Assembly (NCBI GenBank): GCA_946055125.1
Contig: CAMGFF010000127.1
Span: 1 to 6,666, forward strand
DNA from: an uncultured Prevotellaceae bacterium
Lineage (GTDB): Bacteria > Bacteroidota > Bacteroidia > Bacteroidales > Muribaculaceae
DNA: 6,666 nucleotides
Direction of reading: 5' to 3'
This document shows, in pieces, positions 1 to 6,388 of this stretch. The notes beneath the pieces are model-generated. The model saw only the letters and a list, made by a program, of their open reading frames with translations. It was not told where the DNA came from and did no database searches. Numbering within the stretch: the stretch's first letter is position 1; every line of letters begins with the position of its first letter. Made by a program: the position numbers and the translations under genes.

Positions 1-55
1 AAGTGAATCCACTGGTGTTTGAGACCAGCGCGTCTACCGATTCCGCCATCTGGGC
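1..55 (-). tRNA. tRNA-Leu(CAA), 5' part; 3' end lies beyond the left edge
   Basis: Read on the minus strand, the sequence begins GCCCAGA at position 55 (5' acceptor strand), followed by a D arm with the usual GGTAGACGCG signature. A perfect 5-bp anticodon stem CTGGT/ACCAG (28-24 with 16-12) closes the 7-nt loop CTCAAAC. The loop's central triplet, CAA (21-19), reads the leucine codon UUG. The bases after the stem (TGGATTCACTT) begin a long variable arm typical of class II tRNAs, which fits leucine. The T arm and 3' acceptor strand are outside the window. It is transcribed away from the 275-2290 gene from its own promoter just upstream. Confidence 0.93.
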
Positions 56-67
56 TTTTCGGCGGTG

Positions 68-97
68 CAAAGATACGATGTTTTTTTGATATTTCAA
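68..97 (-). promoter_or_regulatory. Bacteroidota-type promoter for tRNA-Leu
   Basis: On the minus strand a -33 TTG (97-95) and a -7 box TATCTTTG (75-68) are separated by 19 nt. This matches the primary sigma factor consensus of Bacteroidota, TTG-N19-21-TAnnTTTG. A start a few bases downstream would fall close to the 5' end of the tRNA at 55, leaving a leader of only a few nucleotides, as expected for a tRNA gene. Confidence 0.75.
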
Positions 98-187
98 GGG
101 CTTTTGTCGTTTTTTTGCGCTTTTTTGCACGTGATGGATGGTTTTGCTCTGCATGCTTGTGTGGCGTGGGGTGGATATTTGGCGCTC

Positions 188-222
188 TTGGGCTCTCGTG
201 CTACATATTTTTTGTAACTTTG
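188..222 (+). promoter_or_regulatory. Probable promoter for the 275-4672 gene set
   Basis: A perfect -7 box TAACTTTG lies at 215-222, about 50 nt before the first start codon and in an AT-rich stretch. The nearest TTG is at 188-190, giving a 24-nt spacer. That is longer than the usual 19-21, so the -33 element is weak or absent. It is the best candidate for transcription of the three genes that follow. The 5' leader would be roughly 45 nt. Confidence 0.45.
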
Positions 223-274
223 TGCCTGTGAAACTACTGCCGCAATGGGTTCGCCGTGCGGCAAAGCTTGAATT

Positions 275-2290
275 ATGAAGAAAAGAAATTCTGTGAGTGG
301 CTCGAAGAAGAAGCCTTCTGCCACGGGTGGCAGTGTGATGAAGCGCGTGTGCCTCGTTGCCGAGAGCCGCATGGGCTGCCTTGTGTGCAACATCGTTGTG
401 GCCTTTGCCGTGATGATGGTGGCTCGCCTGGTGTTCTTTGTGCTGAATATCGGGTGCTTTGCCCACCACTTGTCGTGGCAGCTTGCCGCCGACATGCTCC
501 GTGGCGCTCTGCTCTTCGACACCTCGGCTATAATCAGTGTGAATGCTCTCTATGTGCTGCTCATTGTCTTGCCTTTCCACAAGAAGGAAACTGCCGGCTT
601 TGCCTCTTTCACCAAGTGGCTTTGGATGCTGCTCAATGGCGTGGCGCTGGCCGCCGGCCTGTGCGACTGCGTGTATTTTGAGGTCGCCGGCCGCCGCCTC
701 ACTGCCCCGGTGCTGTGGGGGCCGGGCGGTGTGGGCGATGCAGCCGGCATCATAGCCACCGAGGCTGTGAGCCACTGGTACCTGGTGATTATTTTCGGGG
801 CTATGCTGTGGGCAATGTGGAGGCTCGGCCGCACTCCGGCTCTGGGCCGTCCCAAGAACATCAAGGCCTACTATGCCTTGCAGAGTGCGGTTCTGCTGGC
901 GCTCGTGCCGCTGTGCGTGGCCGGTGTGCGTGGCAGTTTTTCCCCTGCCGTGCGCCCCATTGCCGCGGGCAATGCGCTGGCCTATGTGAACCGCCCCATA
1001 GAGGCTGCCGTGGTGCTCAACACGCCTTTCTCCTTGTTACGCACCATGTGCAAGCGGCCTTTCGTCGTGCCCAATTACATGACCGACACCGAGATGGAGG
1101 CCTTCTTCTCCCCTCTCCACCTCCCCATGGCGGGCAGGCGTTTCACTCCGCGAAATGTGGTGGTGATGATTGTGGATAACTTTGGCCGCGAATACTCGGG
1201 ATTGCTCAACAGCGACCTCGACGGAGGCAGCTACAGCGGCTTCACGCCGTTTCTCGACTCGATAATGGCTCAGGGCACATCGTTTCGATATAGTTTCGGC
1301 AATGGCCTCTCGAGCGCCGATGCCCTGGCCTCGGTGCTGCTGGGCATTCCCAAGATAGGTGAGCCGTTCTTCCCCTCTCCGGCATCGCTCTGCCGCGTGA
1401 CTGGTATAGCCGGCGAACTGCGCACGAGGGGCTATCACACGGCTTTCCTCCACGATGTGCCGGGCGGCGACCCCGGGTTCAGGGCTTTTGCGCGCTCGGC
1501 CGGCTTCAGTGCCTGCCTGGGCATTGATGAGTGCCGCGCGGGTCACCCCGATGCTGGCCTCATTGGGCAAGGGGCGATTTGCGATGAGCCGTTCCTGCAA
1601 ATTTGCTGCGAGGAGATGAGTGGCATGAGGCAGCCGTTCTTGGCGGCTGTGCTCACCGCCCCGTCGCGCTCGCCCTACTCTGTCCCGGCCGGGCAGGAGG
1701 ATAAGTTCCCATCGGGTAACATGCCAGTCCACAAGCGTGTGGGCTACACCGACATGGCTCTGCGGCGCTTCTTCGAGTCGGCCAAGAAGCAGAAGTGGTA
1801 TCGCAACACGCTCTTTGTGATTACCGCCAATCATCCGGGCCCGTCGGGCCGCCGCGTGTATCAGTCGGACCTGGGTGCCTTTGCCGTGCCGCTGGTGCTC
1901 TTTGCCCCGGGCGACTCCACCCTGCGCCGTGGCATCGACGACCGTCCCGTCGCCCAGCACACCGATGTGATGCCCACCGTGCTGGGCTACTTGGGCTACG
2001 ACCGCCCCTATGTGGCCTTTGGCTGCGACTTGCTCCACACCCCGCCCGGCCTCACCTGTGCCGTGAGCAGCCACAATGGCACGTTCCACTATGTGAAGGG
2101 GGAGTACCTGCTGCAATTCAATGGCTCGCGCACCACCGGCTTCTACCGCTTCAAGAGCGACCGCCTGCTACAGTGCAACCTGGTGCGCCGCTCCCACCGA
2201 TGGCAGCCCATGGAGCGTGAGCTGAAGGCAATCATTCAGCAATACATGCAGCGCATCAACTCCGACAACCTCGTGATAGATAATCAATAA
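275..2290 (+). CDS. LTA-synthase/sulfatase-family membrane protein with altered active site
   Basis: A 671-residue membrane protein of the LtaS/phosphoglycerol transferase type in the alkaline-phosphatase superfamily. Active members move phosphoglycerol or similar groups from lipids to surface polymers on the outer face of the inner membrane. Seen here: a basic N-terminus, about five helices (residues ~36-60, 79-100, 115-136, 168-184, 200-219), then an extracytoplasmic domain from ~290. Family landmarks are present: LNTPFSLLRT (248-257), NVVVMIVDNFGREYSG (294-309), NGLSSADA (343-350, Ser347 at the nucleophile position), VITANHPG (515-522) and the C-terminal IIQQYM. Compared with the family pattern as I know it, the first metal-ligand Glu is Asp301, the SHHPF motif is SRSPY (464-468), the ADH motif is A-Asn519-H, and WAIWDE is GAICDE (433-438). 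Catalysis may be lost or changed. The frame is intact, so this is not an ordinary pseudogene. ATG 275 was chosen because it is the first after the -7 box; ATG 338 is a possible alternative. A FucP-type transporter gene follows 44 nt downstream. Confidence 0.85.
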   Translation: MKKRNSVSGSKKKPSATGGSVMKRVCLVAESRMGCLVCNIVVAFAVMMVARLVFFVLNIGCFAHHLSWQLAADMLRGALLFDTSAIISVNALYVLLIVLPFHKKETAGFASFTKWLWMLLNGVALAAGLCDCVYFEVAGRRLTAPVLWGPGGVGDAAGIIATEAVSHWYLVIIFGAMLWAMWRLGRTPALGRPKNIKAYYALQSAVLLALVPLCVAGVRGSFSPAVRPIAAGNALAYVNRPIEAAVVLNTPFSLLRTMCKRPFVVPNYMTDTEMEAFFSPLHLPMAGRRFTPRNVVVMIVDNFGREYSGLLNSDLDGGSYSGFTPFLDSIMAQGTSFRYSFGNGLSSADALASVLLGIPKIGEPFFPSPASLCRVTGIAGELRTRGYHTAFLHDVPGGDPGFRAFARSAGFSACLGIDECRAGHPDAGLIGQGAICDEPFLQICCEEMSGMRQPFLAAVLTAPSRSPYSVPAGQEDKFPSGNMPVHKRVGYTDMALRRFFESAKKQKWYRNTLFVITANHPGPSGRRVYQSDLGAFAVPLVLFAPGDSTLRRGIDDRPVAQHTDVMPTVLGYLGYDRPYVAFGCDLLHTPPGLTCAVSSHNGTFHYVKGEYLLQFNGSRTTGFYRFKSDRLLQCNLVRRSHRWQPMERELKAIIQQYMQRINSDNLVIDNQ

Positions 2291-2334
2291 AACAAACCAC
2301 TAAAAACAACAAGTAATTTTTTCTTTTGCAAATC

Positions 2335-3537
2335 ATGATGAATAATCGTTCAGCAGGCCGCACAGCTCTCGTGGCGCGTGAGTATATAGTGCCTTTCATT
2401 CTCGTTGCCTCCCTCTTTTTCATGTGGGGTGGGGCGCGTGCCATTCTCGATGTGCTCAATAAGCACTTCCAGCTCACCTTTGGCATCAACAAGGCCCACT
2501 CGGCGCTGATGCAGTCGGCCATCTATGGCGCCTATTTCCTCGGAGCTGTTCCGGCGGGTACGTTCATAAGGCGCTTCGGCACGCGCCGTGGCGTGGTGGT
2601 GGGGCTGTCGGCTTTTGCCATTGGCTCGCTGCTCTTTATCCCGGTGAGCTATGTGATGCAATTCGAAGTCTTCCTGCTGCCGCTCTTCGTGATTGGCTGC
2701 GGACTGGTGATGCTTGAAACGGCCGCCAACCCCTATGTCACCCTGCTCGGTGACCCGCGCACCTCGGCCGGACGGCTCAACCTGGCGCAGTCGTTCAACG
2801 GACTGGGCTGCATCATGGGTGTGCTGCTTGGCGGCCGGTTCTTTCTGCACGACGATGTGCAGTCCGGCGGCACCGAGATTGCCCTGCCCTACACCTTCAT
2901 TGGCATCATAGTGCTGGCTGTGGCTTTTGCATTCACGCGAGTGAAGTTGCCCGAGGTGGCGCAGATGCGGCGTGGCTCAGGTGGCTCTGCCACCGGCTTC
3001 GAGCCTATGTTCTTCGTGGGACTTGCCGCTCTCGTAGCCTACGAGATAGCCGAAATCTCCATCAACACTTTCTTCATCAACTACATGAGCGACGATGGCT
3101 TCCTCTCGCCCAAGGATGCCGCCACGCTGCTGTCGATAGGCGGTCTGGGGCTGTTTCTTGGTGGCCGCGTGGCGGGCAGCCTGCTCATGCGCCGCATTGC
3201 CGCCCCTGTTATGCTCAGGATTTGCGCCATGGGCACTATTGTCGCCATGGCGCTCACCATGATGCCTCTCGGCATGGTGTCGAAAATAGCCTTAGTGGCG
3301 TGCTTCGCCTTCGAGAGCATTATGTTTCCCACCATCTTTGCCCTCTCGCTGGGATATGCCGGCGGCAACACCGAGCGTGCCTCATCGGTGCTCATGCTCA
3401 GTGTGGTGGGCGGTGCCATAGGCCCGCTGGCCATGGGTGGGGTGAGTGATGCCCTGGGCAATGCCGCCTCGTTTGCCGTGCCGCTGGCGGGCTTTGTGGT
3501 GGTGCTTGTGTTCTCGCTTCTTTCACGCAATAAATAA
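2335..3537 (+). CDS. FucP-family (FHS) MFS sugar:H+ symporter
   Basis: An inner-membrane sugar transporter of about 400 residues, built almost entirely of hydrophobic segments consistent with 12 helices. Family hallmarks are clear: WGGARAILDVLNKHF in helix 1 (31-45), RRFGTRRG after helix 2, LETAANPYVTLLG (127-139), RLNLAQSFNGLG (147-158) and IMFPTIFALSLGYAG in the C-terminal half. Asp39 and Glu128 appear equivalent to the proton- and substrate-coupling acidic residues of E. coli FucP, so it is probably an active proton symporter. Relatives take fucose, glucose/galactose or other sugars; the substrate cannot be told from sequence. It is slightly shorter than E. coli FucP, with short loops. ATG 2335 (or the adjacent ATG 2338) is preferred over an in-frame TTG at 2326. 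No Shine-Dalgarno is visible, as is common in this phylum. No independent promoter is convincing, so it is probably read through from the upstream gene. Confidence 0.88.
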   Translation: MMNNRSAGRTALVAREYIVPFILVASLFFMWGGARAILDVLNKHFQLTFGINKAHSALMQSAIYGAYFLGAVPAGTFIRRFGTRRGVVVGLSAFAIGSLLFIPVSYVMQFEVFLLPLFVIGCGLVMLETAANPYVTLLGDPRTSAGRLNLAQSFNGLGCIMGVLLGGRFFLHDDVQSGGTEIALPYTFIGIIVLAVAFAFTRVKLPEVAQMRRGSGGSATGFEPMFFVGLAALVAYEIAEISINTFFINYMSDDGFLSPKDAATLLSIGGLGLFLGGRVAGSLLMRRIAAPVMLRICAMGTIVAMALTMMPLGMVSKIALVACFAFESIMFPTIFALSLGYAGGNTERASSVLMLSVVGGAIGPLAMGGVSDALGNAASFAVPLAGFVVVLVFSLLSRNK

Positions 3538-3547
3538 CCAATCTGCA

Positions 3548-4672
3548 ATGGAAAAACCTCATTTTCACATTCTCGATGGCCTGCGCGGCGTGGCTGCGCT
3601 GCTTGTGGTGGTGTTTCACGTGGGCGAAGGCTTCGCCACCAGTGCCACCGACCAGTTTCTCAACCACGGCTACCTTGCTGTGGATTTCTTCTTCATGCTC
3701 TCGGGCTTCGTGGTGGGCTATGCCTACGACGACCGCTGGCGCTCGCAGCCGGGCTTCACGCTGTGGGAGTTCTTTCGCCGCCGCCTGGTGCGCCTGCACC
3801 CCATGGTGGTGCTGGGAGCGGTGCTGGGAGCGCTGTCGTTTGCCCTGCAGGGCTTCGTGAAGTGGGACGGCACCGAGGTGGCTCTCGTGAATGTGGTGGT
3901 GGCGATGCTTCTCTCCATGCTCCTGTTCCCCGCATGGCCGGGCTCGATGCACGAGGTGCGCGGCAATGGTGAGATGTTTCCGCTCAACGGGCCTTCGTGG
4001 TCGCTTTTCTTTGAGTATATCGCCAATATCGCCTATGCCCTCTTGCTGCGCCGCCTCTCCACGCGCCTCCTTGCTGCCGTGGTGGCGGTGATGGCTGTGG
4101 GCTATACCGCTTTCGACCTTTTCAATTTCTCTGGGAGCTGGACGATGAACCTGGGCTGGACGCTTGCCGGCTGCAACCTGCCGGGCGGACTGCTCCGCGT
4201 GGGTCTGTGCTTCTCCATGGGGCTGCTGCTGCAACGCCGCTTCAAGCCCCGGCACATCAAGGGGGCTTTCACCCTGTGCTCGCTCCTGCTGGTGGCGCTG
4301 CTCGCCGTGCCTTATCTCTCTCCTCGTGCCGGCGAGGTGCACTGGTGGAACTCGCTCTACGAGATTGCCTGTGTGCTGGTGGCGTTCCCGCTCATTGTGC
4401 TGACCGGCGCATCGGGCCGGCTGCATGGCGGCAGCACCGAGGCTCTGTGCAAGTGGGTGGGGCAAATCTCCTATCCGCTCTATGTGGTGCATTACCCCGT
4501 GATGTATCTTCTCTACTCCTGGCTGTGGAGTGGCAGCGGACACGGCACCGGGGCCATAGCGCTTGCCGTTGCGGCTGCCGTGGCAGCGAGCATAGTGCTT
4601 GCCGCCCTTGCCCTGCGCTTCTACGACCTCCCCGTCCGCTCACGCCTGTCGGGAGGGAATAATAAGCAGTGA
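3548..4672 (+). CDS. OafA/YrhL-like membrane acyltransferase (acyltransferase 3 family)
   Basis: A 374-residue polytopic membrane protein of the acyltransferase-3 family, whose members transfer acetyl or other acyl groups to lipopolysaccharide, capsule or other exported carbohydrates. Seen: the N-terminal LDGLRGVAALLVVVFH (9-24), with the family's conserved Arg13 and His24; YLAVDFFFMLSGFVVGY (42-58); the FRRRLVRLHP cytoplasmic motif (76-85); NGPSWSLFFEY (147-157); and the C-terminal SYPLYVVHYPV (308-318). About ten hydrophobic segments are present and all core motifs are kept, so it should be functional. No SGNH domain is fused. The acceptor is unknown. The start was set at ATG 3548, because the motif-bearing N-terminus begins there and it lies 10 nt after the transporter stop. 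The frame stays open upstream of it, but only as out-of-frame overlap with the transporter gene. Position implies co-transcription with the two genes before it. Confidence 0.9.
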   Translation: MEKPHFHILDGLRGVAALLVVVFHVGEGFATSATDQFLNHGYLAVDFFFMLSGFVVGYAYDDRWRSQPGFTLWEFFRRRLVRLHPMVVLGAVLGALSFALQGFVKWDGTEVALVNVVVAMLLSMLLFPAWPGSMHEVRGNGEMFPLNGPSWSLFFEYIANIAYALLLRRLSTRLLAAVVAVMAVGYTAFDLFNFSGSWTMNLGWTLAGCNLPGGLLRVGLCFSMGLLLQRRFKPRHIKGAFTLCSLLLVALLAVPYLSPRAGEVHWWNSLYEIACVLVAFPLIVLTGASGRLHGGSTEALCKWVGQISYPLYVVHYPVMYLLYSWLWSGSGHGTGAIALAVAAAVAASIVLAALALRFYDLPVRSRLSGGNNKQ

Positions 4673-4710
4673 AACGCTGTCGTGCTCTTGTCCTTGCCGC
4701 CATGGCCGTG

Positions 4711-4757
4711 AGTGCCCGGTGTGGTGTCGCCTCGTCGCGACCGCCACACCGGGCGCT
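4711..4757 (+). terminator. Strong hairpin after the acyltransferase gene, probable terminator
   Basis: Perfect 11-nt inverted arms GCCCGGTGTGG (4714-4724) and CCACACCGGGC (4744-4754) form the core. The inner TCGC/GCGA (4727-4730 with 4737-4740) closes a 6-nt loop, and three outer pairs including one G-U extend it. The result is a stem of about 20 pairs with one bulge. The T run (4771-4775) begins 13 nt after the stem rather than immediately, so this is not a textbook intrinsic terminator. Its place, 38 nt after the stop codon and before the amt promoter, favours a terminator or a 3'-end-stabilising structure. Confidence 0.5.
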
Positions 4758-4829
4758 GCCATTCAGGGTGTTTTTCACACGATAAAAAAGTGTCACTTAT
4801 AATTTTTTCAAAATTTTTGTCAAAAAAAT

Positions 4830-4860
4830 TTGCGTGTTTTGTGGCAAATAGCTACCTTTG
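4830..4860 (+). promoter_or_regulatory. Bacteroidota-type promoter for amt
   Basis: A -33 TTG at 4830-4832 and a -7 box TACCTTTG at 4853-4860 are separated by 20 nt, a full match to the phylum consensus. An A/T-rich tract (about 4784-4831) sits directly upstream and may act like an UP element. Transcription should begin a few bases after 4860, giving a leader of about 95-100 nt before the amt start codon. This makes amt an independent unit from the upstream gene set. Confidence 0.8.
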
Positions 4861-4874
4861 CAGCGAAAAAGATT

Positions 4875-4903
4875 GCAAATGGTTAACAAATTATTCCATT
4901 TGC
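4875..4903 (+). promoter_or_regulatory. Stem-loop in the amt 5' leader
   Basis: Perfect 8-nt arms GCAAATGG (4875-4882) and CCATTTGC (4896-4903) flank a 13-nt AT-rich loop close to the predicted 5' end of the amt transcript. A small second hairpin, GGCA/TGCC (4905-4908 with 4912-4915), follows at once. It could be an mRNA-stabilising or regulatory structure, or the DNA palindrome could be a protein-binding site. It resembles no riboswitch that I recognise. Confidence 0.45.
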
Positions 4904-4963
4904 CGGCAGGTTGCCACTTGCTTGCGACGGAATAAGGGAAATTTAGAAAAAAACGAAAGAAAG

Positions 4964-6388
4964 ATGAAAAAGAGATGGTTAATTTTGTTCAGCTTAGTAG
5001 CGTTGATTTCATTGCTTGGCGTGGGGCTGACGGGTCAAGAAGGTAACTTCACACTGCCCGAGGGGCTGGCGGCACAAGACTATGCCAACATTGCTTGGAT
5101 GATTACGGCCACGATATTCGTGCTGATGATGACGCCGGGCCTTGCGTTCTTCTACGGAGGAATGGTACGCGCCAAGAATGTAATCAGCACTATGCTGCAA
5201 AGCTTCATAGTGATGGGAGTGGTGAGTGTGATATGGATAGTGCTTGGCTTCGGCCTCTCCTTTGGCAACGACATAGGCGGCCTCATAGGCAACCCCATGG
5301 ATTTCTTCCTGTTTAATCATGTGGGTTGTGAGAACATGGGAGCGCCGGGCACCGCGCCGCTGTCGCAGATCGACCTTGGCGTGACCACCATTCCGCTTGC
5401 TCTCTTTGCGCTGTTCCAGATGAAATTTGCTATAATAACGCCGTCGCTCATCACAGGTTCGTTTGCTGAGCGCGTGAAATTCTCCGGTTATCTAATCTTT
5501 ATGATGCTTTGGGTGATATTGGTCTATTGCCCGCTCGCCCACTGGACGTGGCACCCTGAGGGAATCTTCGCCAAGATGCACGTGCACGATTTTGCCGGAG
5601 GAATCGTGGTGCACGCAGCATCGGGCGTGGCAGCCCTCACGGGAGCCCTCTTCCTTGGGAAGCGCAAGAGCGAAGAAGGCAAGGCCGCCAATATCCCATT
5701 CGTACTGCTTGGAGCGGCACTGTTGTGGCTGGGTTGGTTTGGTTTCAATGGAGGCTCGTCGCTTGCCGCCGACGGCGTGGCAATCTCGGCCTTCCTCAAC
5801 ACCAACACCGCCGCCGCAACAGCAATGGCCACCTGGGTGTTCCTCGACTGTGTGCTTGGCCGCCGCCCGTCGGCAATGGGAGCGGCAATCGGCGCTGTGG
5901 TGGGCCTGGTGGCAATCACCCCGAGCGCCGGCTGGGTGACCGTGGGGCAGAGCATATTCATCTCCTTTGTCACCACCCTCATCTGCAACATGGCAGTGAC
6001 CTATAAGGCCAAGACACACCTCTTCGACGACGCGCTCGACGTGTTCCCCACTCACGGCCTGGGCGGAATAGTGGGCACCGTGCTCACCGGTGTGTTCACC
6101 TATGGTTACTTCTATCCGCAGCCCGAGAGCGCCGAGATTACTCACTGGGAGTTCTTCCTCAATCACCTGCTCGCCGTGGCCATAGTGTTTGGCTACACAT
6201 TCATCGTGAGCTACGCCCTCTACTGGCTCACCAACAAGATGGTGCGCATGCGAGTGTCGGCCAAGAGCGAGCGCATAGGCCTCGACCGCTCGCAGCACGA
6301 TGAGGAATATGGCGTGGAGACCCACACCGAGATTGCCGAGGAAGTGCCAAGCGAGAGCGAGTGGATGCGCTCGGTGGCCGAGAACTGA
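4964..6388 (+). CDS. amt: Ammonium transporter Amt
   Basis: A 474-residue Amt/MEP/Rh-family channel that carries ammonium or ammonia across the inner membrane for nitrogen assimilation. The N-terminus MKKRWLILFSLVALISLLGV looks like a signal peptide, as in E. coli AmtB, and is followed by about eleven helices. Visible landmarks include PGLAFFYGGMVRAKNV (58-73), FQMKFAIITPSLITGSFAER (151-170), the family signature starting DFAGGIVVH (209-217), GWFGFNGGS (257-265) and DVFPTHGLGGIVG (359-371). By alignment with AmtB, the pore residues are kept: Trp196, Asp209, the twin histidines His217 and His364, the gate Phe261 and Ser265. The cytoplasmic tail has the usual GLDRSQHDEEYG motif followed by about 25 acidic residues. 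ATG 4964 is chosen because the signal peptide begins there, preceded by purine-rich GAAAGAAAG; the frame is open further upstream but crosses the promoter. No glnK is adjacent within the window. It is probably expressed under nitrogen limitation, by analogy only. Confidence 0.96.
   Translation: MKKRWLILFSLVALISLLGVGLTGQEGNFTLPEGLAAQDYANIAWMITATIFVLMMTPGLAFFYGGMVRAKNVISTMLQSFIVMGVVSVIWIVLGFGLSFGNDIGGLIGNPMDFFLFNHVGCENMGAPGTAPLSQIDLGVTTIPLALFALFQMKFAIITPSLITGSFAERVKFSGYLIFMMLWVILVYCPLAHWTWHPEGIFAKMHVHDFAGGIVVHAASGVAALTGALFLGKRKSEEGKAANIPFVLLGAALLWLGWFGFNGGSSLAADGVAISAFLNTNTAAATAMATWVFLDCVLGRRPSAMGAAIGAVVGLVAITPSAGWVTVGQSIFISFVTTLICNMAVTYKAKTHLFDDALDVFPTHGLGGIVGTVLTGVFTYGYFYPQPESAEITHWEFFLNHLLAVAIVFGYTFIVSYALYWLTNKMVRMRVSAKSERIGLDRSQHDEEYGVETHTEIAEEVPSESEWMRSVAEN

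Larger units (their letters stand above)
4828..4903. repeat. Cluster of GCAAAT/ATTTGC elements across the amt promoter and leader
   Basis: The hexamer ATTTGC or its complement GCAAAT occurs at 4828-4833, 4844-4849, 4875-4880 and 4898-4903. A truncated TTTGC lies at 4857-4861. Orientations alternate, creating nested inverted pairs over the -33 box, the -7 box and the early transcribed region. Two copies overlap the promoter elements (TTG and TTTG), so part of the pattern may follow from promoter sequence alone. It could be an operator for a nitrogen-responsive regulator, but no known binding site is matched. Confidence 0.4.

Noticed and set aside
1..274. tRNA-Leu as a possible integration site for a mobile element
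   Set aside because: No integrase, no direct repeat of the tRNA end and no phage genes are visible; the 3' end, where attachment sites usually lie, is outside the window.
1037..2116. Long antisense open frame of about 359 codons opposite the LTA-synthase-like gene
   Set aside because: The predicted protein has no recognisable domain and is rich in His, Arg and Ala, as expected for the mirror of a GC-biased gene. The plus strand encodes a clear family member.
2321..2328. Possible -7 box TTCTTTTG just before the transporter gene
   Set aside because: It lacks the conserved A of TAnnTTTG, has no TTG at the right distance, and lies only 6 nt before the start codon. Read-through from upstream is simpler.
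3398..4543. Long antisense open frame of about 381 codons opposite the transporter end and the acyltransferase
   Set aside because: It spans two well-supported plus-strand genes and has low-complexity His/Gln/Arg-rich content; a codon-bias shadow.
4669..4785. 38-codon GTG-initiated frame overlapping the acyltransferase stop codon (GTGA), with a signal-like start (VKRCRALVLAAMAVSARC)
   Set aside because: The strong hairpin at 4711-4757 occupies much of it, the cysteine is not in a proper lipobox, there is no ribosome binding site, and no family is recognised. A chance frame is more likely.
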